Shown here one piece after another: positions 44,901 through 51,921 of a stretch of 64,000 nt of DNA. Under the pieces are notes generated by a model. The model worked only from the letters and a program-made list of their open reading frames with translations, did not search any database and was not told the DNA's origin. How positions within the stretch are numbered: position 1 is the first letter of the stretch; each line of letters begins with the position of its first letter. The stretch is from Phycisphaeraceae bacterium (GTDB lineage: Bacteria > Planctomycetota > Phycisphaerae > Phycisphaerales > Zrk34), in contig JANQQT010000292.1 of assembly GCA_028284925.1 (NCBI GenBank), positions 1-64,000 of the forward strand, written 5' to 3'. A program made the position numbers and the translations under genes.

Positions 44901-45066
44901 GATTAATGCATAATCGGGTCGCTGGAATCGATATATCTTCATTTGAATAGTCCAACATGCCTTGACTTTTAGGCCCATCCTCCGTTTTCTTTGGCTGAGT
45001 ACATTTCTTTTGTCCGTCTTTTGTCAATAATGTCGGAACGGCACAATTCACTGAACTAGATGACAT
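38932..45066 (-). CDS. Rhs/YD-repeat protein with serine tracts and unique C-terminal tail
   Basis: The 2044-residue protein has many YD-type repeats (YEYDDIGRQIQELG, YEYDNLGRPTKY, YDYDGLGRQIADR, YNADSNIKTLTAK) and a typical Rhs core near 1749-1806 (LETELNQVRNRTLHSGLGRW, LQTDPSD, INMYQYASGNP). Beyond it is a tail of about 238 residues with two Cys-pair regions and no family I recognise, the place of toxin domains in polymorphic Rhs proteins. Serine runs recur (residues 2-5, 107-115, 321-326 and others, including one before the core), and CGCCDDC lies near 354. I see no N-terminal signal peptide. AGGAG lies nine bases before the ATG. No immunity-type gene follows; the next gene downstream is the convergent LRR gene. 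It may be a secreted adhesin or toxin. Confidence 0.9.
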   Translation of the reverse strand: MSSSSVNCAVPTLLTKDGQKKCTQPKKTEDGPKSQGMLDYSNEDISIPATRLCINRDYRNLMTADCDNPMGWNWYDSLLPQVVEQGGGDTLVVLLGPQALWFDKDGASSSSASSSGNTTYTARYGDDLYYSLVHDEANGLFVLTQVLPGSVITTEFKDMSQTEAGMFYRQIDESGHIRQVMSYTASGDVGEIQQTIGEVTFSLLFEHYATGDHASHLQYATLRKTIDVSSSSDWTELQRAEYLYYESSEDYGSLNDLKAVKRQVPSDMSSVDWEDVEISYYRYYKSGESNGFEHGLKYVVGPQAYANLLTEANYDPLNPPSSSSSSGSDPVPDYADHYYEYDDQRRVSFTIGQCGCCDDCRTGASGNTYTRTENALSGYADGYNAWKTKVETDLADGSKQIVFLNYLSQIMLVITQEEQASSSAELRQWFGFVKYGESAHDAGLPILTTDSFAITGYDEDSLDLLDEQSDGSYQYLKDDAGLLTVMSYGDSTTATSTTAGTVKGYSDLVSIKEGQNGEQIKQEETKYIASDNSIGEKVYVTGEASVYPSADTESSSSAEEKITTSYAYEWYDSPARIKQRTTTFPAIPVEQNGNGVSATAKEYYDTDGNLTWQMNQLGIVDRYEYNDEQLVVRQTLDVGTVPNPPGWSVTGGTHEEAISDYEYDDIGRQIQELGPAHQVEIGGTAVCVRGTTWNVFKESVTGDQNWIAEGYATSSASNCDESLDFDTFTLVNPVSISFINKLGANTDVVASARSTGSGKLSSSDTFLRADWSSWTYSHYSIEGLEDYQREYHSIPSQSPDQGLNGIGEDPGLVNTNYEETYKGYDSETNELVRIKTPGGTIKRIVHGEMGRTESEWVGTDDVPTGGTWEDWSPTNTAGTNMTKTTEFEYDNGMSGGDLNLTKVNEFVDDSDSRSSIYSFDFRNRQISELGEESTYSEIDYNNLDQTIEHRQYDNTTPSTPLLIGKQQTFFDNLGRTYRSKRYAVNSSGVAGNALVGNTWYDAVGIVTKSIAEGDGSAFSTYEYDNLGRPTKYCRTVSVGGSDVIVEESESTFDKANNQLFTTTKILDTDTTTSYRSSYIAYWYDGIGRRISEASYGATGTTFDRPSVTPTRSDTVLVSTTDYNDAGTAYRFIDPTGVELREEYDDANRKIKRIDNYQAGVSSNVDSSVNRTTEWTYNADSNIKTLTAKMDSASEDQVTTYIYGVTTTESYINSNLLLHQIVFANSTSSNESSLEFEYNRQLQEVKKIDQSGTVHEYDYDGLGRQIADRVSTLGANLDDTVMRITTDYLIRGMRSKITSYSMASESSSGDAVQNQVEFNYNDFNQVEKVYQAHDGIVNVSTTPKVEYSYADGASSSNQIRMTKVTYPDGREVSYDYGTSGQVNDELNRIESIKDGTAVLASYKYLGLEVFTQVDYEDIDVRLKLWGASNTYPGLDRFNRVIETKWHDYGASSNLVDLAYTYNRNSIRLTQKNSVGTGFDHLFAYDGLERLLDAERGTLNANKDAITSKTFQQAWALDQVGNWNDFDQDDDGSGWDLQQARTNSKVNEITDITEESGDPQWPTPTYDDAGNTITFPKLADPTSNYTAVYDAWNRLVTVREDDPASSQGLRNVASFKYDGQGFRIVDVDHDLDSSSASTDTTYHNYYTTDWQIIERRVGMSSAAFEEYIWGIRTIGDLISRTRIGESSSSSSDEMYALQDVHMNVVAIFDPMSGSGQVVERYGYTSYGNATVYDANYDPLSESHGNYEWAIRYSGYWTDLETELNQVRNRTLHSGLGRWLQTDPSDVVSGINMYQYASGNPVTFLEPYGVQATGENEGKATKPKDPVWDSKKQTEINKSKYNQNELPPTGDRPSCCPYMKNSIVARKIPKDDWTNINGRIYIHKTPLAYKTTGNDPSGCVVVGWVFGAVTWKNPATGKAEHPKSHEWYGFKKQPATTNGGYMVDAPRMNPEWITPFQRKGKEWLSSDWVTVTRGIMLNFVAMNWKLATCIYNRDSAFPKTVTLYKKDGNPVGLINRRAIQCFYWWISAKPHPLTKNAEWDMKPVGRF

Positions 45067-45430
45067 GACACTACTCCTGGAAGATCAATTGCTTCAAAAA
45101 CCACATCAGTGTCACAGACAGACCGGATCAATAGAAATGCCGGAAAACAATCAGATCAATTTAGCTCGGATCAATAGACCATGCGGACATTTGCAAGACT
45201 CCGAATCTTTGTGAACACCAATACGCTAAGCTGCTTTTAACTCGAATAGAATTGCCTGTCAAGTCGATCGTGGACAAAACTCAAAAAATTTGCGAATTAT
45301 CTACGCCCAAGAGATCATATCTTGTCCGCATCCTTTTTCTGGTGCGACAATGTAGCGGCAACAGTCTTCTATCTACAATTCAATTAAGCCCATCCGAGAA
45401 CAGATTGGCCCGTGTTGAAGGATGAAAATT
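45067..45430. other. Intergenic stretch upstream of the Rhs gene
   Basis: About 360 AT-rich bases between the Rhs gene and the glycosyltransferase-like gene, both transcribed leftwards. It should hold the Rhs promoter. I see no tRNA, repeat or strong hairpin. Confidence 0.4.
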
Positions 45431-46681
45431 CTAGACATGATTCAAAAATGCTTGATAATGTTCAATGTCGCCTGCAATAAACTGACGTAATACTTCAAAA
45501 CTCGCATCAGCCTTCCAGATTGAACCGTGTTTCGGTCTCCATCCCATTGTTTGGCCGGGCCTTCCAGGCAATCCTTTGATGCCTAGGGCAATCGGTCCAG
45601 GCGACGAAACAAATACCTTCCTCTTTCCGACAAAGTATTTCCAAAGACGTAAATCGACAAACTTGTCGGTACTCTCGCAAACTGAATTCAGACTCTGCAA
45701 TACCGCCGATCGTCGAAATCCGGTCTGGCAAAGGGACGCGTGTCGCTCATTACCACATGGGCGGTAAAGCCGTTCACCGAGATGGTAGTAGAACGAGTGG
45801 CCTTCTCCGACTAACTCAAATCGATCCAAATGTTGACTCATCACTTCAAGATAATTCGGTGCATACCAGTCATCATCTTCGATGATGAGTACTTTCTCCG
45901 AAGCGACATGCGGAATCGCTTTCTTCAGATTGAGTGCCAGGGTGTGGGGCGGATCATCGGATCGAGGCAAACGACGAATGCGTTGCTGCCCCATTCGCAA
46001 TTCAGTTTCAGTTTTGCCGTCATCGACAACAATCCATTGAATCGTGCCTCGGAATGTCTGACGAGAAATCCATCTCTCACATAAACGCATAGGAAGCGGG
46101 CGGTCACCCGTTGGTGTGATTAGGGTCAAATCGACTGGCTCAGCGGTAATGAAGCGTAGTTGCGATTGGCGAGAACTTACAGAAGGCTTCCACTGACGCT
46201 CTTTAGGAATTGTACGATCCTCCACTCCTCTCGAACAAGCTCTCTTAGGCGTGGTAGGTTGATTCAAGCTAAGACGTGGCTTGCCATGTCGAGATGTTCT
46301 TTTCATTGCTGTGGTTTGTAAATTCTGTGGCCATTTCCGAAGACGACATGAATCCTTTGAAAAAATAATGGCTCGACGAGTTAAACTGCAATCCACATGA
46401 TGTTTGCCAATGCCAAGCCGTTTATCGCATTGCATGCAAATCCTTTTGCGATACTCCTCAATAGAGAGTAATCTCGACGATTGGTCTTCAGTTGTACACG
46501 GGATTTGATCGGTCCATTTTTTGAGAACACACCTTCCGCTCGCGAGCAAAATCATAGACTTTCGGTTCAAAGCACATCGCACATAATCATCTGAAGAACG
46601 ACGACAATGATCGCATTGCCGACATATTGACAGTCTAGCCTTAATAGCTTGCGACGAATGGTGAGAGTTTTTGACTTCCAT
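45431..46681 (-). CDS. Glycosyltransferase-like protein with two N-terminal Cys4 modules
   Basis: The 416-residue protein has two copies of a Cys4 module in its first 110 residues. Each is C-x2-C-x12-C-x13/14-C followed by VLKKW or RLRKW, with partial sequences ICRQCDHC, VRCALNRK, ICMQCDKR and VDCSLTRR. A basic linker leads to a GT-A-type domain from about 185: DLTLITPTGDRPLPMRLCE, IQWIVVDDGKT, EKVLIIEDDDWYAPNYLEVM (DxD-like EDDDW), then GHSFYYHLGERLYRPCGNER. That pattern is of family-2-like glycosyltransferases. The Cys modules look zinc-binding. The start is uncertain: a GTG four codons earlier is also possible. The gene is three bases past the next module protein and is surely co-transcribed with it. 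Confidence 0.78.
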   Translation of the reverse strand: MEVKNSHHSSQAIKARLSICRQCDHCRRSSDDYVRCALNRKSMILLASGRCVLKKWTDQIPCTTEDQSSRLLSIEEYRKRICMQCDKRLGIGKHHVDCSLTRRAIIFSKDSCRLRKWPQNLQTTAMKRTSRHGKPRLSLNQPTTPKRACSRGVEDRTIPKERQWKPSVSSRQSQLRFITAEPVDLTLITPTGDRPLPMRLCERWISRQTFRGTIQWIVVDDGKTETELRMGQQRIRRLPRSDDPPHTLALNLKKAIPHVASEKVLIIEDDDWYAPNYLEVMSQHLDRFELVGEGHSFYYHLGERLYRPCGNERHASLCQTGFRRSAVLQSLNSVCESTDKFVDLRLWKYFVGKRKVFVSSPGPIALGIKGLPGRPGQTMGWRPKHGSIWKADASFEVLRQFIAGDIEHYQAFLNHV

Positions 46682-46696
46682 ACTCACTTTCACTTT

Positions 46697-48247
46697 TTAC
46701 CGGCCGGGCTTTCGCTCGTCATACAGCCCCTGAGTTCTCTCATTTACCAAATCAATCATTCCCCACTCATCTTGAATCTTGGAAACCGCCTCCTCAAGGG
46801 GAATAAAGTCAAACGCCGTCAGAGCTGAATCAGGATTACAGTTGTGAACAAAAAACTCTTCTGATTCAAAGATCGGTCGCAGCTCAGTAAACCATTGCTG
46901 GAGTTTTCGGTACGTCGAATTATTGCCACGGAGAGAGCCGGATTTACGCTTCTGCTCGAAGTGATAGGTGTAATCTGATGACATCTTGAAATCCGCACCA
47001 AGTAGATACACGTTTCGGAAACCAAGGTAAAACAGAAGTCGCATCGCAACCAGCATCACAGATCGACCGCCACCCGCACTCGCCGAATTACCCCAGTTAA
47101 AAGAGTCCTCATACAACCACTGTTTTAGTCTGAAACGAGCATTTCTTCGATAAAAGAATACTGCTGGACAATCGCGAGCTCGTGTTTTTATAAATCGCCA
47201 TTGATCGGAATCAAAAATGAATTTGTCAGCATTTCCGATAGGGCAGAATTTAGTGATCAACGGATCGAGCCAAATGGATCTCAAAAAGTTTGCCGGTTTG
47301 TCTACGCACACCCACAAATGAGGACGAAATGTCTTCACTGAATTATTGATCCCCATCGTCAGAATGCCTGGATTTCGCAATAAGTCATGATCCACTCTCG
47401 CAAAACTCGGACCGCCGCAGATCAAGAATGCACTCCGCCCTTGGTATAGATTTTCCATTGCGACCGGCGTTGAGTCCGCTGTCATTATCAGGCGAGGCAT
47501 ACTTTTGCCTTGCCCCAATACAGCGACTTCCGCACCAAATTGATCTGCGTTGAATCGTGCTTCGTCCGTTTCATCCAATTGCTCGGAAATCGGATGACGC
47601 CTTCCAACTCCCATACTGCCACGACTCTGTAATCGCTCTGCATTTAGCAGCGTGTTCGGCCACTTTCTGAGAGGACATCTCCTACCATCCAGTCTTAACC
47701 ACTTTGATCTGGCGGCATCGCAACAAACCCGTTCACCCTCTAACCCCCTCTGATTATCGCAATTTCGACAAACCTCGCGTTTCAATATGCGAAGTTGATG
47801 GCTTGACCTAGATTCGGTTCGCCTCCTTCGAATTCCTTGAGGTCTGCGAGCCCGAATAAGGGCGTTCTCTGTACGATTTGAAGGGGTGCCATTGCCTGGC
47901 CATTTTCTCAGACTACACGTCCCAAATTCAATGGAAACGACGCCTTCACTGGTCGCGGAACAGAATACCGATCCATTATCATCGCCTCGAAATGAATCGC
48001 ATACTCGACAGATGTTTCGCCGAAATTCTTGACGAAGTCTCTCGTTTTGAATGTTGGTAATCTGACTCAATTCCAGAGATGATGACCATTTACGAAGAGG
48101 ACAGACATCATTCAGAAAGGAAATTGATCTGCCTCGAATGACCGCACATCGTACTTCTGTCGATGACTTATCGATAAAATTATCGCAAGTCTCGCATACA
48201 AGACGCCTGATCGACTGGACATTTGCGTTTTCCAGTTTGCTCTTCAT
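46697..48247 (-). CDS. Three Cys4 modules fused to a DUF115/sialyltransferase-like domain
   Basis: The 516-residue product begins with three copies of the same Cys4 module as its neighbour (LVCETCDNF, NICRVCDSF and EVCRNCDNQ, each closing with PLRKW or SLRKW). After a basic linker and residue 230 comes a Rossmann-like domain: SAFLICGGPSFARVDHDLLR, ILTMGINNSVKTFRPHLWVC, FNWGNSASAGGGRSVMLVAM and NVYLLGADFKMSSDYTYHF. GGPSF, NNS and GADF are shared with DUF115-like glycan enzymes and phage sugar-transfer proteins; the assignment is tentative. A longer start 21 codons upstream also has a ribosome site, but the chosen ATG gives the same distance to the first Cys as in the neighbour. Function unknown, probably glycan transfer. 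Confidence 0.75.
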   Translation of the reverse strand: MKSKLENANVQSIRRLVCETCDNFIDKSSTEVRCAVIRGRSISFLNDVCPLRKWSSSLELSQITNIQNERLRQEFRRNICRVCDSFRGDDNGSVFCSATSEGVVSIEFGTCSLRKWPGNGTPSNRTENALIRARRPQGIRRRRTESRSSHQLRILKREVCRNCDNQRGLEGERVCCDAARSKWLRLDGRRCPLRKWPNTLLNAERLQSRGSMGVGRRHPISEQLDETDEARFNADQFGAEVAVLGQGKSMPRLIMTADSTPVAMENLYQGRSAFLICGGPSFARVDHDLLRNPGILTMGINNSVKTFRPHLWVCVDKPANFLRSIWLDPLITKFCPIGNADKFIFDSDQWRFIKTRARDCPAVFFYRRNARFRLKQWLYEDSFNWGNSASAGGGRSVMLVAMRLLFYLGFRNVYLLGADFKMSSDYTYHFEQKRKSGSLRGNNSTYRKLQQWFTELRPIFESEEFFVHNCNPDSALTAFDFIPLEEAVSKIQDEWGMIDLVNERTQGLYDERKPGR

Positions 48248-48399
48248 GATCCCGATTCCGGTTAAAATACAAACGGCTTTATGCCCGATCAAAGAATGCC
48301 ACATTCTCACTCACCCCTATAAAGCATAATGGGAATTCAAGAATCTCGCAATACGTCGCCTACAGTGAAAAATGGCACTCACTGCACCTCGGCAATACC

Positions 48400-49050
48400 T
48401 CATACACCCCTCATCTCATGTCGCGGCCTTTCAGTCGGTCTCTTTTCGATAACCAGTACACTGTCATAGTAATGCAGGGAGTGGGTCGACCTTGTAAATT
48501 CCGACACGGAAAGTCGCTCCGGATCATGCGAGTGCCACGCATTGATATAGTCAATGAAATGCTTGCTGTACTCGATAAACGACTGATTATTGTTTACACC
48601 CCCACCATGACTTTTCCAGTAAGAAGTATGCAAATCCTCGCAAAGATAAACCCCGCAATCGTCGATATGCGGGAACAACTCCTCGAACGTAGCTATCTGC
48701 TGCGACATCCTGTGACCACCGTCATCGATAAGGATGTCAATGCGTGGCATTGTTTCAGCAAAGGACCGGAGAAACGCACGGTCTCCCTGATCGCCAATGA
48801 ATATTTTGATCTGAGGCTCTTCCAATTGTTTGCAGGCAGGGTCGATGTCAATACCAAATACCCTTGCCTGCTCCCCAAAATAGTGTTTCCACATCTGTAA
48901 CGAGCCACCATTCTGTACGCCGATCTCAACGACATTTACCGGCGTATGACGGAATCTGGAAAAGTGTCGCTCATAAATCTCAAAGTAATGCATCCACTTG
49001 TGAATGACGCGACCCGTGTTATTTTGAAAATAGTCTAGCAGTTCATTCAT
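48400..49050 (-). CDS. Class I SAM-dependent methyltransferase (CmcI-like)
   Basis: The 216-residue protein has the class I methyltransferase motifs NVVEIGVQNGGSLQMWKHYF (motif I), VFGIDIDPACKQL (motif II acidic residue), IDILIDDGGHRMSQQIATF (the DDGGH segment typical of the CmcI/rhamnosyl-O-methyltransferase group) and GVYLCEDLHTSYW. Family members methylate hydroxyl groups on sugars or antibiotics. GAGG lies eight bases before the ATG. It lies upstream of the Cys4-module genes on the same strand (152 bases), so it probably belongs to the same glycan-modifying cluster. Confidence 0.85.
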   Translation of the reverse strand: MNELLDYFQNNTGRVIHKWMHYFEIYERHFSRFRHTPVNVVEIGVQNGGSLQMWKHYFGEQARVFGIDIDPACKQLEEPQIKIFIGDQGDRAFLRSFAETMPRIDILIDDGGHRMSQQIATFEELFPHIDDCGVYLCEDLHTSYWKSHGGGVNNNQSFIEYSKHFIDYINAWHSHDPERLSVSEFTRSTHSLHYYDSVLVIEKRPTERPRHEMRGV

Positions 49051-49521
49051 TGCACGACCTCGGCGAGCATCTCATCTCCCAGTGTTGCAATCAACTCCAG
49101 AGAATTGTTCGGCAAATTCGGGAGCAAGAGGGATTTGGGGCACTTAACAAACTCCTCCTACAAAACGGCACATCGCATACGATCAGCCGTTGTTTCCATT
49201 GAGAGATTATCCCGACCTTCCAAATTCCAGTCAACTATTAACGCTATTGGATCGCTCCGACCATCTTGTCGTGCAATGCACTGGCTCTATTAGGTCTTTG
49301 ACATTACCAAATTGATCGATTATTTTTCTATTTGCTGGTCGTCACGCTCTTTTGGAAAAATCAAACCGATGAGCTCTTGCCGCTGAAATGGGGGAATCGC
49401 CCGCTGGATTGGGAGCCAATAGTGGCATACAAGAATTGGCATTCGGAGAACAAAATGCCCGTCATCATCACGGCAAGCTAGCTAGCAAGGTGAATAGTCC
49501 GTAGTTGTATAGGGATCACAA
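49051..49521. other. Divergent promoter region of the glycan cluster
   Basis: About 470 bases between the divergently transcribed methyltransferase and glycosyltransferase genes. It must contain both promoters. I see no small gene, tRNA or clear palindrome. Confidence 0.4.
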
Positions 49522-50724
49522 ATGGCTGAAATCGGTAATTTTGTGGTAGGAGTTGCGACTTACAAGCGGCATCAACTCGCATCAGAATGTATCGCAAGCA
49601 TCTTGAACAGTGAGTTCCTGCCAGTCGAAATCTCCGTAGTAGACAATAGTGGGAAGTATGACCTTCCTTTTCGCAATCAGCGAATACCAATCACGGTCCA
49701 TCGACCGGGCCACAATAGCGGACGTGCTGCTACATGGAATTATCACCATCGATCATATGCACCAAGAGATGTTGTTCTGTTGGACGACGATCTGATCTTA
49801 AATCGAGATGTACTTGGGGCACTCGTAAATGATGCACGACCGTTCACGTGTGCAATGGCAGATCGGGTATGGTCGTGTTTTCGCCAGAAAGAGTCGATAT
49901 GGAAAGACGTCGGTGAGTATGACGAAGGGTTTTGGCCAACATTCTGGGATGATACCGACTATGAAGAACGTATGAAGCGTGCAGGATATGACGTGTGTGG
50001 CCAAAAGCTGGTTGTACAACATGCCGGCGTTCAGCGTCAGGCGTCTACGGCGACGAAAGATAATCCAGAGAAGACTCGATTTGAATTCAATCGAGCACGT
50101 TTTCAACGGAAGTGGGGTGAAGACAAAGAGTACGCAAATGCCTGGAATAGTAAGCAATACAACGAATTGGAATGGTACTACACTTGGGAATGCAACTCTC
50201 GGAGTGACATCAATGAACACCTACCCACGCTTCGACGGCTTTCATCGGAGTGTTCGCATGTAACAGAGTTTGGTGCGAGAACAGGCCGGTCGACAACGGC
50301 GTTGCTCTCCGCCCAGCCCGATCATTTGATCACCTATGACATCTCGCCACATCCCGATCTTGATAATCTATTTCATATGCGGGGCCAAACGCAGCTCACC
50401 GTCATTATTGCAGATACGGCGTTCAGCACAATTGATTCCACGGACATGCTGTTTATCGATACCCACCATTCCCATGAGCAGTTGAAACTTGAGCTCCATC
50501 ACAATCATGATCGCGTCCGAAAATACATAGTGATGCATGACACTGTAAAGTTCGGGGATGTCGCCGAAACGCCGCACAGATGGTTTGACAGTGGAGCAGG
50601 GCTCAATAAGGCCGTTAAGGAGTTTCTTGAGGAATTCCCGCAATGGAAGGTTGTGGAGCATCATAAAAACAATAACGGGTTGACTGTCATGTCACGAAGC
50701 CATCGTCCGGTTCGAGAATCCTAA
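49522..50724 (+). CDS. Family 2-type glycosyltransferase fused to a methyltransferase-like domain
   Basis: The 400-residue protein joins two domains. Residues 1-220 form a GT2-type domain: FVVGVATYKRHQLASECIAS, VEISVVDNSGKYD, PRDVVLLDDDLILNRDVLGA (DDD metal motif), AMADRVWSCFRQKESIWKDV, GYDVCGQKLVVQHAGVQRQ. Residues 245-400 resemble the CmcI-like methyltransferase group: CSHVTEFGARTGRSTTALLS (motif I), HLITYDISPHPDLDNL, DSTDMLFIDTHHSHEQLKLE and KYIVMHDTVKFGDVAETPHR. The fused domain keeps the FGARTGRST loop, so SAM binding is plausible. A ribosome site AGGGAT precedes the ATG. It is divergent from the methyltransferase and Cys4-module genes and may add and methylate a sugar on the same target. 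Confidence 0.82.
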   Translation: MAEIGNFVVGVATYKRHQLASECIASILNSEFLPVEISVVDNSGKYDLPFRNQRIPITVHRPGHNSGRAATWNYHHRSYAPRDVVLLDDDLILNRDVLGALVNDARPFTCAMADRVWSCFRQKESIWKDVGEYDEGFWPTFWDDTDYEERMKRAGYDVCGQKLVVQHAGVQRQASTATKDNPEKTRFEFNRARFQRKWGEDKEYANAWNSKQYNELEWYYTWECNSRSDINEHLPTLRRLSSECSHVTEFGARTGRSTTALLSAQPDHLITYDISPHPDLDNLFHMRGQTQLTVIIADTAFSTIDSTDMLFIDTHHSHEQLKLELHHNHDRVRKYIVMHDTVKFGDVAETPHRWFDSGAGLNKAVKEFLEEFPQWKVVEHHKNNNGLTVMSRSHRPVRES

Positions 50725-51204
50725 CAAATCAGAAGACACTCATTTGACCTACCCTTGCGCTTAGACCCGAATCCTGATCCATGTGTGGTGGGTATTTGAG
50801 CGATAATCCGGTCTTCAGATTGAAGACCCTTTCATGAAGAAGTCACGGTACCCGCCAAGCGTGTTTGGGTTTGACCGCGTCGCCATTTTTGGTACGTTAT
50901 TGTGTGAGAAATATGGAAGCTCGAGTAGTGCTCTCACGAGGGGGAGTTTTCGCTCAGAATTACAGATTTGGTACCGTATTCGGCAATGAACCGCAAAGCC
51001 GTTTTCTGACGTGTAGCGGAGAACGCCGCTTAGAGTTGTAAAACACACTTGTCGCGTAAGCTATGTCTTGACTTTCTTCTTGGAAGGCTTTTCCGCTGGT
51101 CGCTCCATCCGCCTTAGCGCGGTCGCATCCGCCGATACATTAACCAAGCAATGGCGAACTTTGATCAGGATGAACTTCTGTAGACCATCGATATCACATT
51201 CCAG
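50725..51204. other. Intergenic stretch with hairpin and reading-frame remnant
   Basis: A perfect hairpin at 50810-50828 (GGTCTTCA-GAT-TGAAGACC) lies about 85 bases past the glycosyltransferase gene and could end its transcript, although the following T run is poor. At 51061-51204 the minus strand continues the metallopeptidase frame for 47 codons beyond its stop. That stretch ends ERPAEKPSKKKVKT and looks like a protein tail of unknown origin. Confidence 0.4.
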
Positions 51205-51921
51205 TCAATATCGCCAGTTCTCATGCCGCACGGGCAGGCGGTTTAGCACCAGTCTTCGTTGTTCCCAGTCGGGCATAAACTGATGCATCAACGCCTGAAA
51301 ACATTCATTGTGCGTCGGCTCCAAGATGTGAATCATCTCGTGAACCAATATGTACTCCAAGCACAAGGGCGGCTTTTTCGCAAGATCAGTATTCAGCCGA
51401 ATAGTCCTCGCCTGCGCGTTGCAACTTCCCCAGCGTGTTTTCATCCGTCGTACGTAAACGCCTGCGACCTCTACACCGACCCTCGGTACCCATCTTTCAA
51501 TTAACTCGCTCACAGCCATCTTAATTTGATTGCGATACCAACCTTCAACGATTTGCATACGTTTGGTCTCTTCGGAATCGGGACGGACCTGCAACACGAT
51601 GCGATTATGGCTCAATTCCACCGAAGGCGGCTTATCCAACTCAACCACTGATAACAGGTATCGCTTACCCCATACGTAATGGCTCTCTCTCTCCAAAAAC
51701 TCTCGTGGAGTTTCACGATCCTGACCCTGTAGTTTTCGTTGCTGTTGTTTGATCCAACCCAGCTTGGAGATTGCAAACAGGCGAATCGCATCCATATTCA
51801 TCCGTTGGGGGGCGGCGATACGAATACGACCCGTCGGCGGATGAACGCTCAAGTGGACGTTTTTAATGTCTTTCAACACAACGTCAACGGATACGTCACC
51901 AAGAAAAAGCTGCGAAGTCAT
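51205..51921 (-). CDS. YgjP/SprT-like M48-type metallopeptidase
   Basis: The 238-residue protein belongs to the YgjP (DUF45) family of small zinc hydrolases. The N-terminal half has KNVHLSVHPPTGRIRIAAPQ and GWIKQQQRKL; the catalytic part has RMKTRWGSCNAQARTIRLN and the zinc motif YILVHEMIHILEPTHNE (HExxH plus a third His ligand nearby), ending LMHQFMPDWEQRR. Its ATG overlaps the hsdR stop by one base (TGATG), so it is translated with the restriction operon. YgjP-like genes are recurrent neighbours of type I restriction genes; their role there is unclear. The frame continues past the stop for 47 codons without another stop. Confidence 0.88.
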   Translation of the reverse strand: MTSQLFLGDVSVDVVLKDIKNVHLSVHPPTGRIRIAAPQRMNMDAIRLFAISKLGWIKQQQRKLQGQDRETPREFLERESHYVWGKRYLLSVVELDKPPSVELSHNRIVLQVRPDSEETKRMQIVEGWYRNQIKMAVSELIERWVPRVGVEVAGVYVRRMKTRWGSCNAQARTIRLNTDLAKKPPLCLEYILVHEMIHILEPTHNECFQALMHQFMPDWEQRRLVLNRLPVRHENWRY

